Positions 43,912 to 53,560 are shown, counted from the first letter of the stretch. The stretch: 64,000 bases of DNA from Streptomyces sp. S465 (GCF_026898115.1 NZ_CP114036.1:248001-312000), one strand, 5' to 3'. Translations and numbers: made by a program. Notes: generated by a model not told the origin, from the letters alone.

Positions 43912-44763
43912 GTGAGCCACCCCAATCGGCTACGTCAGGCCATCAGCGCAGCCGGCACCACGCCCCTGATCGGCGTGTTCGACATGTTCTCCGCGTCCGT
44001 CGCGGCCCGGCACTACGACGGGATGTTCATCTCCGGATTCGGCTTCGCCGCGTCCCACTACGGCTTACCCGATATCGGCTTCATCGCCTGGCCGGACATC
44101 ATCGCCTTCGTCCAGCGCCTGCGCCTGGCCTTCCCGCGGCAGCACCTGCTCGTGGACATCGACGACGGCTACGTCGATCCGGAGACCGCCTGCCATGTCG
44201 TGCGGAGCCTGGAGGCGATCGGCGCTTCCGGCGTCATCCTGGAGGACCAGAAGCGCCCGCGGCGCTGCGGACACGTGGACGGCAAGCAGGTGTTGCCGTT
44301 GGAGGAGTACCTGGAGAAGCTCGACATGGTTCTGTCCTCGCGCCGGGATCTCGTCGTGGTCGCCCGCACCGACGCGACCGAGGAGGACGAGATCCTGCGT
44401 CGTGCCAAGGCGTTGGCCGCGACCGACGCCGATGTCGTGCTCGTGGACGGGGTGCGCAGCGTCGACTGGATCCACAAGGTACGGCGTGTCATCGGTGACA
44501 AGCCCCTGCTGTTCAACCAGATCGCCGGCGGCAAGTCGCCCCGGCTGTCGTTGAGCGAGTTGTCGGCGCTGGGCGTCGATGTCGCCATCTACAGCACCCC
44601 CTGCCTGTTCGCGGCGCAGACCGCCATCGACCGGGCGCTGACCGAGCTGCGGGAGGCCGACGGCCGCCTCCCGCAGACCGGTCCGGACACCGTCGGTGTC
44701 GCCGAGTGCCTGGCACTGCTGGAGAAGAACATCAGCCGCCACCACGAGCACGTCCCGGCCTGA
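43912..44763 (+). CDS. Isocitrate lyase / PEP mutase-superfamily enzyme
   Basis: 283 aa from GTG 43912, with GGAGG 5 nt upstream. The TIM-barrel superfamily motifs are clear: GVFDMFSASVA near the N-terminus, metal-binding DIDDGYVDPE, ILEDQKRPRRCGHVDGK with the catalytic Cys of the lyase branch, and VVVARTDA. The KRCGH-like motif favours a C-C lyase (methylisocitrate/dimethylmalate-lyase type) over a phosphonomutase. Codon 52 (44065-44067) is TTA, so expression may depend on bldA. An SBF transporter gene follows. Confidence 0.82.
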   Translation: MSHPNRLRQAISAAGTTPLIGVFDMFSASVAARHYDGMFISGFGFAASHYGLPDIGFIAWPDIIAFVQRLRLAFPRQHLLVDIDDGYVDPETACHVVRSLEAIGASGVILEDQKRPRRCGHVDGKQVLPLEEYLEKLDMVLSSRRDLVVVARTDATEEDEILRRAKALAATDADVVLVDGVRSVDWIHKVRRVIGDKPLLFNQIAGGKSPRLSLSELSALGVDVAIYSTPCLFAAQTAIDRALTELREADGRLPQTGPDTVGVAECLALLEKNISRHHEHVPA

Positions 44764-44893
44764 CATCCAGGGCCGACCGGGGGATCGCGGCGCCCGCGAC
44801 ACGGGCCGCAGGCGGTCCCCCGGCCTTCCCGCGCCCGGTTCGCCCGGTACCGGCCGGGCGCGGGTCCCACGCCATCGGACAAGGCAGGAGCGC

Positions 44894-45961
44894 ATGTCCC
44901 CGATCCTCACCCGCGCCGCGCGTGGTCTGGCGCGCCGCGTCGACTGGTACATCGTCGCGCTGTTCGGCGCCATCGGCGTCGCCACCCTCGCTCCGGCCGA
45001 GCGACAGGCGGCGGAGGTCGTCTCCTGGCTGACCCAGGTGGCGATCGGACTGCTGTTCTTCCTCTACGGAGCCAGGCTCTCCCCGTCGGCCGCGCTCGAG
45101 GGCGTTCGGCACTGGCGGTTGCACCTGCCCGTGCTGGCGCTGACGTTCGCCGCCTTCCCGCTGGTCGGGCTGGCCATCGCGCTGCTACCGGACCGGATGC
45201 TCGGTGCCGAGCTCACCGCCGGTGTGCTCTTCCTGGCCGTGCTGCCGTCCACCGTGCAGTCCTCCATCGCCTTCACCTCCATGGCACGTGGCAACGTGGC
45301 CGCGGCCCTGTGCTCGGCGTCGTTCTCCACGGTGCTGGGTGTCGTCCTCACCCCCGTGCTGGCGGTCCTGCTGATCCGGCGCACCGAGGGCGGTGGCATC
45401 CCGATCGGGTTCGGCCAACTCGGCGACATCGCCGTGCAGTTGCTGCTGCCGTTTCTCGCGGGGCAGGTGGTGCGGCGCTGGATTTCCGACTGGCTCGGCC
45501 GCTACCGCGGTGTGATCGGCGTCTGTGACCGCGGTTCGATTCTGCTGGTGGTCTACTCGGCGTTCAGCCGGGGCATGACCACCGGCATCTGGCAGCGGGT
45601 GTCGCCGGCCCGGTTGGTGCTGCTCGGCGCGTTGTGCGTGCTGCTGCTGTGTGTCGCGCTGCTCCTGGCCGACCGTTCCGCGCGGATGCTGCGCCTGCCT
45701 CGCGAGGACCGGGTGACCGCGGTGTTCTGCGGCGCCACCAAGAGCCTGGCCAGTGGGCTGCCCATGGCCTCCGTGCTGTTTCCGGCGAGCCGGGTCGCCA
45801 TGACCGTGCTGCCCTTGATGCTGTACCACACCCTCCAGCTCGTGGTCTGTGCCTGGCTGGCCCGCCGCTGGCCGACCACTTTGCACAGCGCGACGACGAA
45901 GCCGCCTCCCCGCACCCCCGCCCCGGCCACCGGCCGCCGCTCCGACTCCCCGGCCGGCTGA
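44894..45961 (+). CDS. Bile acid:sodium symporter-family (SBF/YfeH-like) transporter
   Basis: 355 aa with nine to ten helices. SBF marks: LLFFLYGARLSPSAALEG, FLAVLPSTVQSSIAFTSMA in the crossing region, and CGATKSLASGLPMASVLF in the second crossing. ATG 44894 has GGAG upstream. The cytoplasmic C-terminus is Pro/Thr-rich. Bacterial SBF proteins export or import organic anions; with the lyase upstream (131 bp) it may move that pathway's carboxylate. Confidence 0.85.
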   Translation: MSPILTRAARGLARRVDWYIVALFGAIGVATLAPAERQAAEVVSWLTQVAIGLLFFLYGARLSPSAALEGVRHWRLHLPVLALTFAAFPLVGLAIALLPDRMLGAELTAGVLFLAVLPSTVQSSIAFTSMARGNVAAALCSASFSTVLGVVLTPVLAVLLIRRTEGGGIPIGFGQLGDIAVQLLLPFLAGQVVRRWISDWLGRYRGVIGVCDRGSILLVVYSAFSRGMTTGIWQRVSPARLVLLGALCVLLLCVALLLADRSARMLRLPREDRVTAVFCGATKSLASGLPMASVLFPASRVAMTVLPLMLYHTLQLVVCAWLARRWPTTLHSATTKPPPRTPAPATGRRSDSPAG

Positions 45962-46020
45962 CTCCCGGGCTCGCTCTCCCGACAGCTGTCGCGGCAGCTG
46001 AACGCGGCAGCTCGTGCGGG

Positions 46021-46062
46021 GCCGGCCGGGCAGCGGTTCGTAGGGACCGCTGCCCGGCCGGC
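46021..46062. terminator. Very strong 17-bp hairpin between convergent genes
   Basis: Perfect arms GCCGGCCGGGCAGCGGT and ACCGCTGCCCGGCCGGC with an 8-nt loop, between the SBF gene (stop 45961) and the oxidoreductase gene (stop 46069). Acts in both directions. Confidence 0.85.
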
Positions 46063-46068
46063 GTCGGG

Positions 46069-47346
46069 TCAGCGGTCGCCCGGTGGGGTGAGCGGGTCCG
46101 TCTGCCGGGTGCCGCGGGCGAGCGTCGCGGTGCGCTGGTGTTCTTCGAAGTAACGCAGGACCTCCGGGGCGAGTTCGGGCACGCTGACCGGCGTGCCGTT
46201 CGCGCGCAGCGATGTCGTCGCCGCGACCGCGGCGGCGACCGCCTCGCGGGCGGCGATCGGTGAGGTCTCGGTCGGGCCTCCGGTGGTGGTGAAGCGGAGG
46301 AACTCCTCGACCAGCGCCTGGTCCGCGCCGCCGTGCAGGCCGTCACTGGGTGAGGTGAGGGGGATGGAGTGGTCGGCGTCGCTCCGATAGCCGGAGCGGC
46401 GCCGGTTCCAGACGTTGATGGTCGCGGGGTCGCCGTCGATGCCGTCGCCGAGGTTCTCCAGGCGGCCCTCGTCCCCGATGACGGTGTAGTTGCGCCAGTA
46501 GTCGGGGGTGAAGTGGCACTGCTGGTAGCTGGCGAGCACCCCGTTGTCCAGCTGGGCGAGCATCATGCTGAGGTCCTCGACGTCGATGACCGGGTTCAGG
46601 TCGCGCAGGGCGGCCGGCGGCCAGATGTCCGGGTCGAACCAGTCGGGCATCCGCTGACCGTGGGGTGCGGCGTCCTGCGCGGTGCGACGCGGGTTGTCGC
46701 CGTAGACCGCGAGGGCACCGTAGGCGACGACGCTTCGGGTGTAGCCCCCGGCCAGCCAGTGGATCACATCGAGGTCGTGAGCGCCCTTCTGGAGGAGCAG
46801 CCCGGTGGTGTTGGCCCGCTCCGCGTGCCAGTCCTTGAAGTAGTAGTCCCCGCCGTGTCCGACGAAGTGGCGGCACCACACCGCGCGGACCCGGCCGATC
46901 GCACCGTCGTCGATCAGCTCGCGCATGCGCCGGAGCATCGGGAGGTGGCGCAGGTTGTGGCCCACATAGAGGCGGCTGCGGGAGCTGAAGGCGGCCCCCA
47001 GCAGCGCGTCGCAGTCGGCGACGGTGATCGCGAGCGGCTTCTCCACGAACACCGCGATCCCGGCCGCGAGGAAGAACAGCGCGGGCTGTGTGTGCAGCTG
47101 GTCGGGCGTGAGGACGAACACCGCGTCCAGGTCGTCGTCGAGCATCCGCTCGTACCGGTCGTGTATCGCGACGTCCGCCCCGAAAAGGCGTCTGGCGTCG
47201 TCCTGGCCGCGCGGGTCCGGATCGGCGCAGGACACGATCCGGGCGACGCCCGAGCGGTTCGCCAGCGCGGCCATGGGCGCGCGCTGCCCGACACCGACCA
47301 CTCCGAGGCGCAATTCCGACGCTGGTGCCTGGTCACGCTCACTCAC
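46069..47346 (-). CDS. Gfo/Idh/MocA-family oxidoreductase
   Basis: 425 aa from GTG 47344-47346, with AAGGG 9 nt upstream. The N-terminal Rossmann fold reads LRLGVVGVGQRAPMAALAN, the family signature EKP is in FVEKPLAIT, and the second domain has the catalytic-site region LLLQKGAHDLDVIHWLAGG. NAD(P)-dependent sugar or inositol dehydrogenases belong here. It lies 111 bp downstream of the ROK regulator in the alpha-galactoside locus and may process the released sugar. Confidence 0.85.
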   Translation of the reverse strand: MSERDQAPASELRLGVVGVGQRAPMAALANRSGVARIVSCADPDPRGQDDARRLFGADVAIHDRYERMLDDDLDAVFVLTPDQLHTQPALFFLAAGIAVFVEKPLAITVADCDALLGAAFSSRSRLYVGHNLRHLPMLRRMRELIDDGAIGRVRAVWCRHFVGHGGDYYFKDWHAERANTTGLLLQKGAHDLDVIHWLAGGYTRSVVAYGALAVYGDNPRRTAQDAAPHGQRMPDWFDPDIWPPAALRDLNPVIDVEDLSMMLAQLDNGVLASYQQCHFTPDYWRNYTVIGDEGRLENLGDGIDGDPATINVWNRRRSGYRSDADHSIPLTSPSDGLHGGADQALVEEFLRFTTTGGPTETSPIAAREAVAAAVAATTSLRANGTPVSVPELAPEVLRYFEEHQRTATLARGTRQTDPLTPPGDR

Positions 47347-47457
47347 TCGGCTATCCCTTCGTTCGGTCAGACGGTGCCTTCTCATGCGGTGACGCAGGAC
47401 ACCGGGGCCCGCTGCACCGTGTCCCGGGTGCCGTGGCGGCCGGGCGCTTTTCCGTCC

Positions 47458-48615
47458 CTACCGCCGCGGGGCGGTCGGGGCCGCCAGTCCGTCCCTCAGC
47501 AGCCGGCTGTCGACCTCGTCCAGCGCCAGGCGCACCGCCCCCAGGGCCACGCTCTCGTCGCCGAGGGTGGAGGCGCGCAGCTCCGGCAGCCGCAGACAGT
47601 GCTTGGCGAGTTCGCGGCGCAGCGGGTCCAGGACCACGTCGGCGGACCGGGAGAACCCGCCGCCGTAGACGACGACTTGCGGGTCCAGGGCGAGGACCAG
47701 CGCGGCGACGCCCACCGCGAGGTCGCGGGTGTAGCGCCGGATGGCCGTCTTCGCGTCCCGGTCGCCGTCCCGGGCCGCCTGGAACACCCATGCCGCCGCC
47801 TCGCCCGGCGCGGCCGTGGCCGGTATGCCGGGGCAGGACTCGAGGTGTCCGGGCGCGGTCAGCCACCGCACGGCCTTGAGGGCGCCGATCTCCCCCGCGG
47901 CACCGCCGTGGCCGCGGCGCAGGGTGCCGTCGAGGATGAGTCCGGCACCGGTGCGCAGGCCGGCGAGGAGGAAGACGATGTCGTCGGCGTCCTGTGCCAC
48001 TCCGTTCCAGCGTTCGGCCACGGCGGCGAGCTTGCAGTCGTTCTCCACCTGGATCGGGCAGGGGAAACGGGCCCCGAGGTGGGCTGACGGGTCGGTGGTG
48101 TGCCAGCCGGGCAGCGGTGTGGACAAGGTGGTGCGGCCGGTGGCGTCGACCGGGCCGGTCACCCCGACCGTCACGGCCCAGATGTCGGCCGGTGCCATGC
48201 CCGCGTCCCGCAGGACCTCGTCGATGACCCGGTCGACGGCCGCCAGCCGGGCCTCGGGCCCGGCCTCGGGGTCGGCCGGGCGGCGCACGGTCCGGATGAG
48301 GTTGCCCTCCAGGTCGCTCAGCATGACGAGGATCTTGTGCACGCCGATGTCGATGCCGAGCACATGGCCGGCGGTGGCCCGGAACCGGAACCGGCGGGCC
48401 GGGCGCCCCACCACACTGCTGGCCCCCGGCTCCTCGACCTCGGCCCACCCGTCGGCCACCAGCGCCTGCACCAGGACGTCCACGGCGGGACGGGACAGGC
48501 CGGCCCGCCGGGCGAGTTCGGTGACCGTGGAGGGCGGATTGCCGCGCAGCGCCCATACGATGGACAGCTGGTTCATCTCACGCATCCGGGACATGTCTGT
48601 TCCGGTGGTCGCCAT
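47458..48615 (-). CDS. ROK-family transcriptional regulator
   Basis: 385 aa. The N-terminal winged HTH (about residues 15-70; TVTELARRAGLSRPAVDVLV) is fused to a ROK domain: GIDIGVHKILVMLSD, the zinc/substrate region GHGGAAGEIGALK, and YGGGFSRSADVVL. The usual ROK CxCGxxGC zinc motif is reduced to a single Cys (HLESCPGIPA). It sits among GH36, ABC transporter and oxidoreductase genes and is the likely sugar-responsive repressor of the locus. Confidence 0.87.
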   Translation of the reverse strand: MATTGTDMSRMREMNQLSIVWALRGNPPSTVTELARRAGLSRPAVDVLVQALVADGWAEVEEPGASSVVGRPARRFRFRATAGHVLGIDIGVHKILVMLSDLEGNLIRTVRRPADPEAGPEARLAAVDRVIDEVLRDAGMAPADIWAVTVGVTGPVDATGRTTLSTPLPGWHTTDPSAHLGARFPCPIQVENDCKLAAVAERWNGVAQDADDIVFLLAGLRTGAGLILDGTLRRGHGGAAGEIGALKAVRWLTAPGHLESCPGIPATAAPGEAAAWVFQAARDGDRDAKTAIRRYTRDLAVGVAALVLALDPQVVVYGGGFSRSADVVLDPLRRELAKHCLRLPELRASTLGDESVALGAVRLALDEVDSRLLRDGLAAPTAPRR

Positions 48616-48707
48616 GCTGGTGCTCCTCGGAGGGGGTGCGGGGCCCGCCGCAGAATATCGCTGAGCAGTTTACTAATTCCCGGCGGTGGCCGCGTCCGCG
48701 AACGGGG

Positions 48708-50207
48708 TCAGGCGATCGGATACCGCTGTTCCGTCTCGGGACTGACCGCCGGTGTGAAGTCGACCTCCCGTCCGTCGAGTGTGAACCGGTAGCGGCCGAG
48801 CCTGCGCACCTCGGGCCGCGTGGCCAGGTACGCCGTCATCGCCTCCAGTTCGTCGGGGCGCAGCCACCCGGGCGGGTCGGACACCGCCCGGAAGCCGCAG
48901 ATGTCGGCGAGGTCGCGCAGCCAGCTCTGCTGCTGTTCGGTCAGCAGGTTGAGCCGGCTGCGGAAGTACACGATGTCCGGGTCGACCTCGAGCAGGGGCG
49001 ACTGCCACAGCCGGTGCAGGGTGTTGACGACCGCGTTGCGGGCCAGGGCGTCGGAGGGGTCCTGGGTGGCGTAGTGCTCCCACAGCGGGGCGACGTCCGG
49101 ACCGCTGCGCATCCCGTCGGCCAGGCCGAGGGAGGGCAGCAACGGCGCCCCGCTGGCGAGCAGATACGCGTCCGGTCCCGCCGCCTCCCGGATGATCCGC
49201 AGTCCGGTCCGGTACGCCTCCTCGCGGCCGACGTCCGCCGACCGTACGCCGGGCACCGCGGCGCCCTGGAGGAAGTCCAGCTTGAGATAGGTGAACCCCC
49301 ATTCCCGGCTGACCCGGTGGATCATCTCCCGCAGATGCTCCTGCGCCGCGGGCAGGGTGAGGTCCAGCGCCCAGTAGCCGGTGCCCCAGTTGTGGCCGGC
49401 CACCACCGGCTCGCCGCGGCCGTCGCGCAGCAGCAACTCCGGCCGCCGGCGGGCGGTGTCGGACCGGGGGTGGACGATGAACGGGGCGATCCACAGTCCG
49501 GGCCGCAGCCCCGCGTCCGTGATCCGGCCGGCCAGCGCCCGCATGCCGGCCGGGAACTTGGCGTTGGCCTCCCAGTCCCCCACGGCCCGCTCCCAGCCGT
49601 CGTCGACCTGCACGACGTCGAAGGGCAGGCCGCGCAGGGCGGTGATGTCCTTGGTGAGCTGTTCCTCGGTGATGTTCTCGTAGTACGCGTACCAGCTGCA
49701 CCACACGTTGCCCGCCCGCTTGCGGCTGTGCCCCAGACGCTCACCGAGGTGCCGGGCGTAGGCGGCGAAGACCTCCTCCTCGCCGCCGTAGGCGAGGAAC
49801 CACGGCGCTCCGCCGCGCTCGTACCACCCGACGAGTGTGTCCTGGTCGGCGGTCAGGCGCGGTACGTCCAGGCCGAGCGCGCCGAGCAGCAGCACCCGTC
49901 CGTCGGTCCCCTGGAGGGCGGCGACGGCGGACGAGTGGTGGCGGGCCGGGTCGTCCCATACGGTGTCGTCGGCGGTGAGGCGGCGTTCGGCGCTCTCGAT
50001 ACGCAGGGGGGCCTCGGAGAGCCGGCGCCAGCCGCACGGGCTCCATGAGTTGTGTCCGTGGCGGTAGAAGAGGGCGTCGCCGAGACCGTGCAGTACGGCC
50101 GTCCGGCCGGGCGGCAGCAGCAGACCGCCGTCGGCGGACCGCGGCGGGGCGTCGCCTTCGAGCTCGACGGCGAACGTGCGCTCGCCGAGGTCCAGGAGCT
50201 GGGCCAT
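48708..50207 (-). CDS. Alpha-galactosidase, GH36 family
   Basis: 499 aa, shorter than the 700-aa GH36 forms but with the complete catalytic barrel. Barrel motifs include NVWCSWYAYYENITEEQL, VVQVDDGWERAVGDWEAN and LWIAPFIVHPRSD. The nucleophile is D311 in YLKLDFLQG and the acid/base D371 in MRSGPDVAPLW. No signal peptide, so it acts on sugars already imported by the ABC system encoded upstream. It lies 51 bp after the binding-protein gene and is likely co-transcribed. Galactose-type specificity is inferred from the family. Confidence 0.87.
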   Translation of the reverse strand: MAQLLDLGERTFAVELEGDAPPRSADGGLLLPPGRTAVLHGLGDALFYRHGHNSWSPCGWRRLSEAPLRIESAERRLTADDTVWDDPARHHSSAVAALQGTDGRVLLLGALGLDVPRLTADQDTLVGWYERGGAPWFLAYGGEEEVFAAYARHLGERLGHSRKRAGNVWCSWYAYYENITEEQLTKDITALRGLPFDVVQVDDGWERAVGDWEANAKFPAGMRALAGRITDAGLRPGLWIAPFIVHPRSDTARRRPELLLRDGRGEPVVAGHNWGTGYWALDLTLPAAQEHLREMIHRVSREWGFTYLKLDFLQGAAVPGVRSADVGREEAYRTGLRIIREAAGPDAYLLASGAPLLPSLGLADGMRSGPDVAPLWEHYATQDPSDALARNAVVNTLHRLWQSPLLEVDPDIVYFRSRLNLLTEQQQSWLRDLADICGFRAVSDPPGWLRPDELEAMTAYLATRPEVRRLGRYRFTLDGREVDFTPAVSPETEQRYPIA

Positions 50208-50258
50208 GGGTCTCCTTGCGTCTGGGGGTGCGAGTTACGGTTCCGCGGGTTCCGGCCG

Positions 50259-51614
50259 CTACTTGAGGAGGCCGTTCGCCTTGTCGTTGGCCGACTTCAG
50301 GGCGGCTTCCGGCGATGCCTGGCCGAGGATCGCCGACTGGATGGCGTCCTGGACGATGGGACTGATCTCGGTGCCGTTCTCGGTGACGGGCAGCAGGAAG
50401 GTGCCGTCCTTCGCCGCGGCGGCGTCGGTGAAGACGTGCACGTCCTCACCCTTGGCCCGGTGCACGGCCAGCGCCTTTTGGGTGGCGCTCTTCAGCGCGG
50501 GGAAGACGATGCCCCGCTTGGCGACGAGGTTCTGGCATTCGGGCGAGGCGAGGAATTTGACCCACTTCCATGCCTGTTCCTTGTGCTTGGTCCCGGCCCA
50601 GATGGCGTCCGACGAGCCGTTGAGGGCGCTCTTGCGGCCGGCCGGGCCGGTGGGCAGCGGTGCGAAGGCGAACTTCTGCTTCACCTTGGGTTTGGTGAAG
50701 GTGGAGATGGTCCAGGAGCCCGTGACCATCATGGCGCCCTTGCCGGCCATGAGCAGCTCGGAGTTGGCGAGGGTCGATTTCTTGTCCAAGGGGGGCGCAT
50801 AGCCCTTGTCGATCAGGTGCTTGAACCAGGTGATGGTCTCGGCGAGTTTCGGGTCGTCGTACTGGTAGTGCGTGCCCCACGGGTTCTTGTCGAGGAAGGT
50901 GAAGCCGTTCGAGGCGGCGAAATCGCCCCAGCCGTTCTGGCCCTGGGAGCCGTCGGCCCACTCGGCCAGGAACCCGTAGGTCTTCACATGGTTCTTGTCG
51001 AAGCCCGGATCGAGGCCGTTGCGGCCCTTGGTGTCGACGGTGGCCTTGGCGATCACCTTCTCCAGGGTGCCGCCGTCGGAGGGGTTCCAGGTCAGGTCGT
51101 TCAGCTGGGCGGCGTCGACTCCCTGCTTCTCGAACATGGTGGTGTTGTAGACGAGCGCCATGGTGTCCCAGTCCTTCGGCAGGCCGTAGCGCTTGCCGTC
51201 CTTGACCCATACCCCGGTGAGGCCGGGCTGGTAGGCGGACAGGTCCACCTTGTCGCGCTCCACCAGGGGCTGAAGGTCCAGCAGCTGGCCGCCGGCGGCG
51301 TACTGCGGATAGTAGGTGCTCTGGTTGGTCCAGACGTCGGGGGCGTCGCCGGAAACCAGCTCGACGGTGAGGTTCTGCCAGTACTGGGTCCACGCGGTCT
51401 GGGTGATCTTCACGGTGATGTCGGGATTGGCCTGGTGGAAGGCGGTCGCACAGTCCTGGTAGCCGGGCAGCTGCAAGTCGTCCCACAGCCAGTAGTCGAT
51501 GGTGGTCCTGCCTCCGGCCGTGTCGTCGTCGGAGCTGCCGCAGGAGACAAGGGTGGCGGTGGCGGCCAGGCACAGCAGGGCGGCCGCGCCGGCGCGCAGG
51601 TGTCGGGGGCTCAT
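50259..51614 (-). CDS. ABC sugar-binding lipoprotein
   Basis: 451 aa. Lipoprotein signal with lipobox LVSC (Cys24). The solute-binding fold of the carbohydrate type 1 group follows: TIDYWLWDDLQLPGYQDC, LVSGDAPDVWTNQSTYYPQY, YGLPKDWDTMALVYNTTMF, AMMVTGSWTISTF. It would capture an oligosaccharide, probably an alpha-galactoside, outside the membrane. It is the third gene after two permeases. No cognate ATPase is encoded in the operon. Confidence 0.9.
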   Translation of the reverse strand: MSPRHLRAGAAALLCLAATATLVSCGSSDDDTAGGRTTIDYWLWDDLQLPGYQDCATAFHQANPDITVKITQTAWTQYWQNLTVELVSGDAPDVWTNQSTYYPQYAAGGQLLDLQPLVERDKVDLSAYQPGLTGVWVKDGKRYGLPKDWDTMALVYNTTMFEKQGVDAAQLNDLTWNPSDGGTLEKVIAKATVDTKGRNGLDPGFDKNHVKTYGFLAEWADGSQGQNGWGDFAASNGFTFLDKNPWGTHYQYDDPKLAETITWFKHLIDKGYAPPLDKKSTLANSELLMAGKGAMMVTGSWTISTFTKPKVKQKFAFAPLPTGPAGRKSALNGSSDAIWAGTKHKEQAWKWVKFLASPECQNLVAKRGIVFPALKSATQKALAVHRAKGEDVHVFTDAAAAKDGTFLLPVTENGTEISPIVQDAIQSAILGQASPEAALKSANDKANGLLK

Positions 51615-51647
51615 CGCGGGGGCCTCTCTGGCTCGTACCGGGGGTGG

Positions 51648-52538
51648 TTACTTCATGCCGGTGAAGTTGAGGGACTCGACCAGTCGCCGGCCCAGCACGA
51701 TCAGCAGCACCAGGACGGGCAGGACCGACAGGGCGGATCCCGCCATCAGGCCGGTCCAGTCGGGCTGGGTGTTGGGCGACTGCTGCTGGAAGATGCCGAG
51801 TGCGACGGTGAGCACCCGGGTCTGCTCCTCGCGGCCGGTCAGCAGCGGCCACAGGTAGTCCTTCCAGGCCCACACCGTGGTGGTGAGTCCGATGGTGATG
51901 AGCGGGCCGCGGCTCATGGGCATCACCACCCGCCAGAAGATGCCCCAGGCCCCCACGCCGTCCAGGACCGCCGCCTCCTCCACATCACGCGGAATCGACA
52001 GGAAGAACTGGCGCAGGAAGAAGACCGCGAACGGCGTCATGAGCACGCTCGGTGCCACCATGCCGGTGAAGGTGTTCAGCCAGCCGAGGTTCTTCACCAG
52101 GACGAAGTTGGGCAGCACAGTGAAGATCGGCGGCACCATGAGCGCGGCGATCAGCACCCCGAAGACCGCGTCCCGGCCGGGGAAGCGCAACCGGGCGAAG
52201 GCGTAGCCGGCCATCGCGCAGAACAGCGTCTGCAGGGCGGCGATCAGCCCGCTGTAGACGACGGAGTTGAGCAGATAGCGCAGGAAGTCCACGTGCGCGC
52301 CGGAGCCGCCGGCGGCCTGTGCCTCCTCCTGGCTGGTCAGCCCGAGCACCCGCAGGAAGTTGATCATCGTGGGGTGGTCCGGGACGAGCCCGGTGGAGTC
52401 GGTGTAGAGGTCGGCCGCCGGGGTCAGGGCGGTGCGGACCATCCAGTAGAACGGGAAGACGGTCACGAACAGCGCGATGACGAGCACCGTCCATGCGGCG
52501 ATCCGGCCGGGCGAGACCTTCGTACGGATGCGGGTCAT
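51648..52538 (-). CDS. ABC sugar transporter permease (MalG type)
   Basis: 296 aa with six membrane helices. The permease EAA-loop motif occurs late as REVEEAAVLDGVGAWGIFWRV-type sequence (IPRDVEEAAVLDGVG then GIFWRVVMPMSRGP). The N-terminus IAAWTVLVIALFVTVFPFYWM is typical of the second permease of CUT1 systems. It starts 11 bp after the MalF-type gene. Confidence 0.9.
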   Translation of the reverse strand: MTRIRTKVSPGRIAAWTVLVIALFVTVFPFYWMVRTALTPAADLYTDSTGLVPDHPTMINFLRVLGLTSQEEAQAAGGSGAHVDFLRYLLNSVVYSGLIAALQTLFCAMAGYAFARLRFPGRDAVFGVLIAALMVPPIFTVLPNFVLVKNLGWLNTFTGMVAPSVLMTPFAVFFLRQFFLSIPRDVEEAAVLDGVGAWGIFWRVVMPMSRGPLITIGLTTTVWAWKDYLWPLLTGREEQTRVLTVALGIFQQQSPNTQPDWTGLMAGSALSVLPVLVLLIVLGRRLVESLNFTGMK

Positions 52539-52548
52539 GGTCTGCTCC

Positions 52549-53502
52549 TCAGGCCAGGTCCGAGCGGGAAGCGCGCAACAGGCGTATCTGCACGGCGGTC
52601 AGTACGCCGAGGATCACCGCGAGCACCACGGCCACGGCGGAGGCATAGCCCATGTGGAAGTAGTTGAAGGCCTGTTCGTAGATGTAGAAGTAGATGACCC
52701 GGGTGGCGCTGACCGGTCCGCCCTTGGTGGTCACCGCGATCGTGTCGAAGATCTGGAACGAGCCGATCAGCGACACCACCAGCACCAGGGCGAGAACCGG
52801 CCGCAGCAGCGGCAGGGTGATCCGGGTGAACATCCGCCACTCGCCGGCGCCGTCCAGGGCGGCGCTCTCGTACAGGTACTGCGGGACCTGGAGCATCCCG
52901 GCGTACAGCAGCAGCGCCGTATAGCCGGTGTACGCCCAGGTGTTGACCGCGGCCACGGTCGGCATCGCCCAGTCGGGCGAGGTGAAGAAGCCGGTGGTGC
53001 CCAGGCCGAGGGCGTTCAGCACATGGTTGACGAGGCCGAGGTTGGCGTCCAGCAGCCACATCCACACCAGGCCGACGGTGACGTTGGGCACCAGCCAGGG
53101 CACCAGCAGCATCGCGCGCAGCGCCACCGACCGGGTCAGCCGGTGCATGAGCGTCGCCAGCAGCAGAGCCAGTACGGTCTGCGACCCGATGTTGAGCACC
53201 ACGTAGTAGCCGGTGACCTTCAGCGCGTTCCAGAACTGCTCGTCGCCGATCAGCTGACGGTAGTTGTCCGCGCCGACGAAGCCGGGCGTGGAGAGCAGGT
53301 TGTAGTCGGTGAGCGAGTAGTAGACGCCGCGCACGGTCGGATACGCGTAGAAGAGCGCGAACCCCACCAGCGCGGGCGCCAGGAACAGCCAGGCGGCCCT
53401 CCGGTCGTCGCGGCGCCGGCGCGGCCTGCCCGGAGCTGGGGCTTTGCCCCGGGGTGAGCCTGCGCTCTCATGCGGTGGCGCAACGGCGGTGTCCGCGCCC
53501 AT
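52549..53502 (-). CDS. ABC sugar transporter permease (MalF type)
   Basis: 317 aa from ATG 53500-53502, which has GGAGGGG 4 nt upstream; an upstream in-frame ATG is less likely. A Pro/Arg-rich cytoplasmic N-terminus is followed by six helices (AAWLFLAPALVGFALFYAYP first). The EAA loop reads YESAALDGAGEWRMFTRITL. First gene of the alpha-galactoside transport operon, divergent from the DUF4832 gene. Confidence 0.9.
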   Translation of the reverse strand: MGADTAVAPPHESAGSPRGKAPAPGRPRRRRDDRRAAWLFLAPALVGFALFYAYPTVRGVYYSLTDYNLLSTPGFVGADNYRQLIGDEQFWNALKVTGYYVVLNIGSQTVLALLLATLMHRLTRSVALRAMLLVPWLVPNVTVGLVWMWLLDANLGLVNHVLNALGLGTTGFFTSPDWAMPTVAAVNTWAYTGYTALLLYAGMLQVPQYLYESAALDGAGEWRMFTRITLPLLRPVLALVLVVSLIGSFQIFDTIAVTTKGGPVSATRVIYFYIYEQAFNYFHMGYASAVAVVLAVILGVLTAVQIRLLRASRSDLA

Positions 53503-53560
53503 GGTTCCCCTCCGAAGGGATTTGCGCCGCACCTCTTGTCAGTGGGGCACCGTGGACACA

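Noticed and set aside
50052..52667. 871-codon plus-strand open frame opposite GH36 and ABC genes
   Set aside because: Gln/Gly/Val/Arg-rich composition without domains, exactly antisense to well-recognised genes; a GC-skew artefact.
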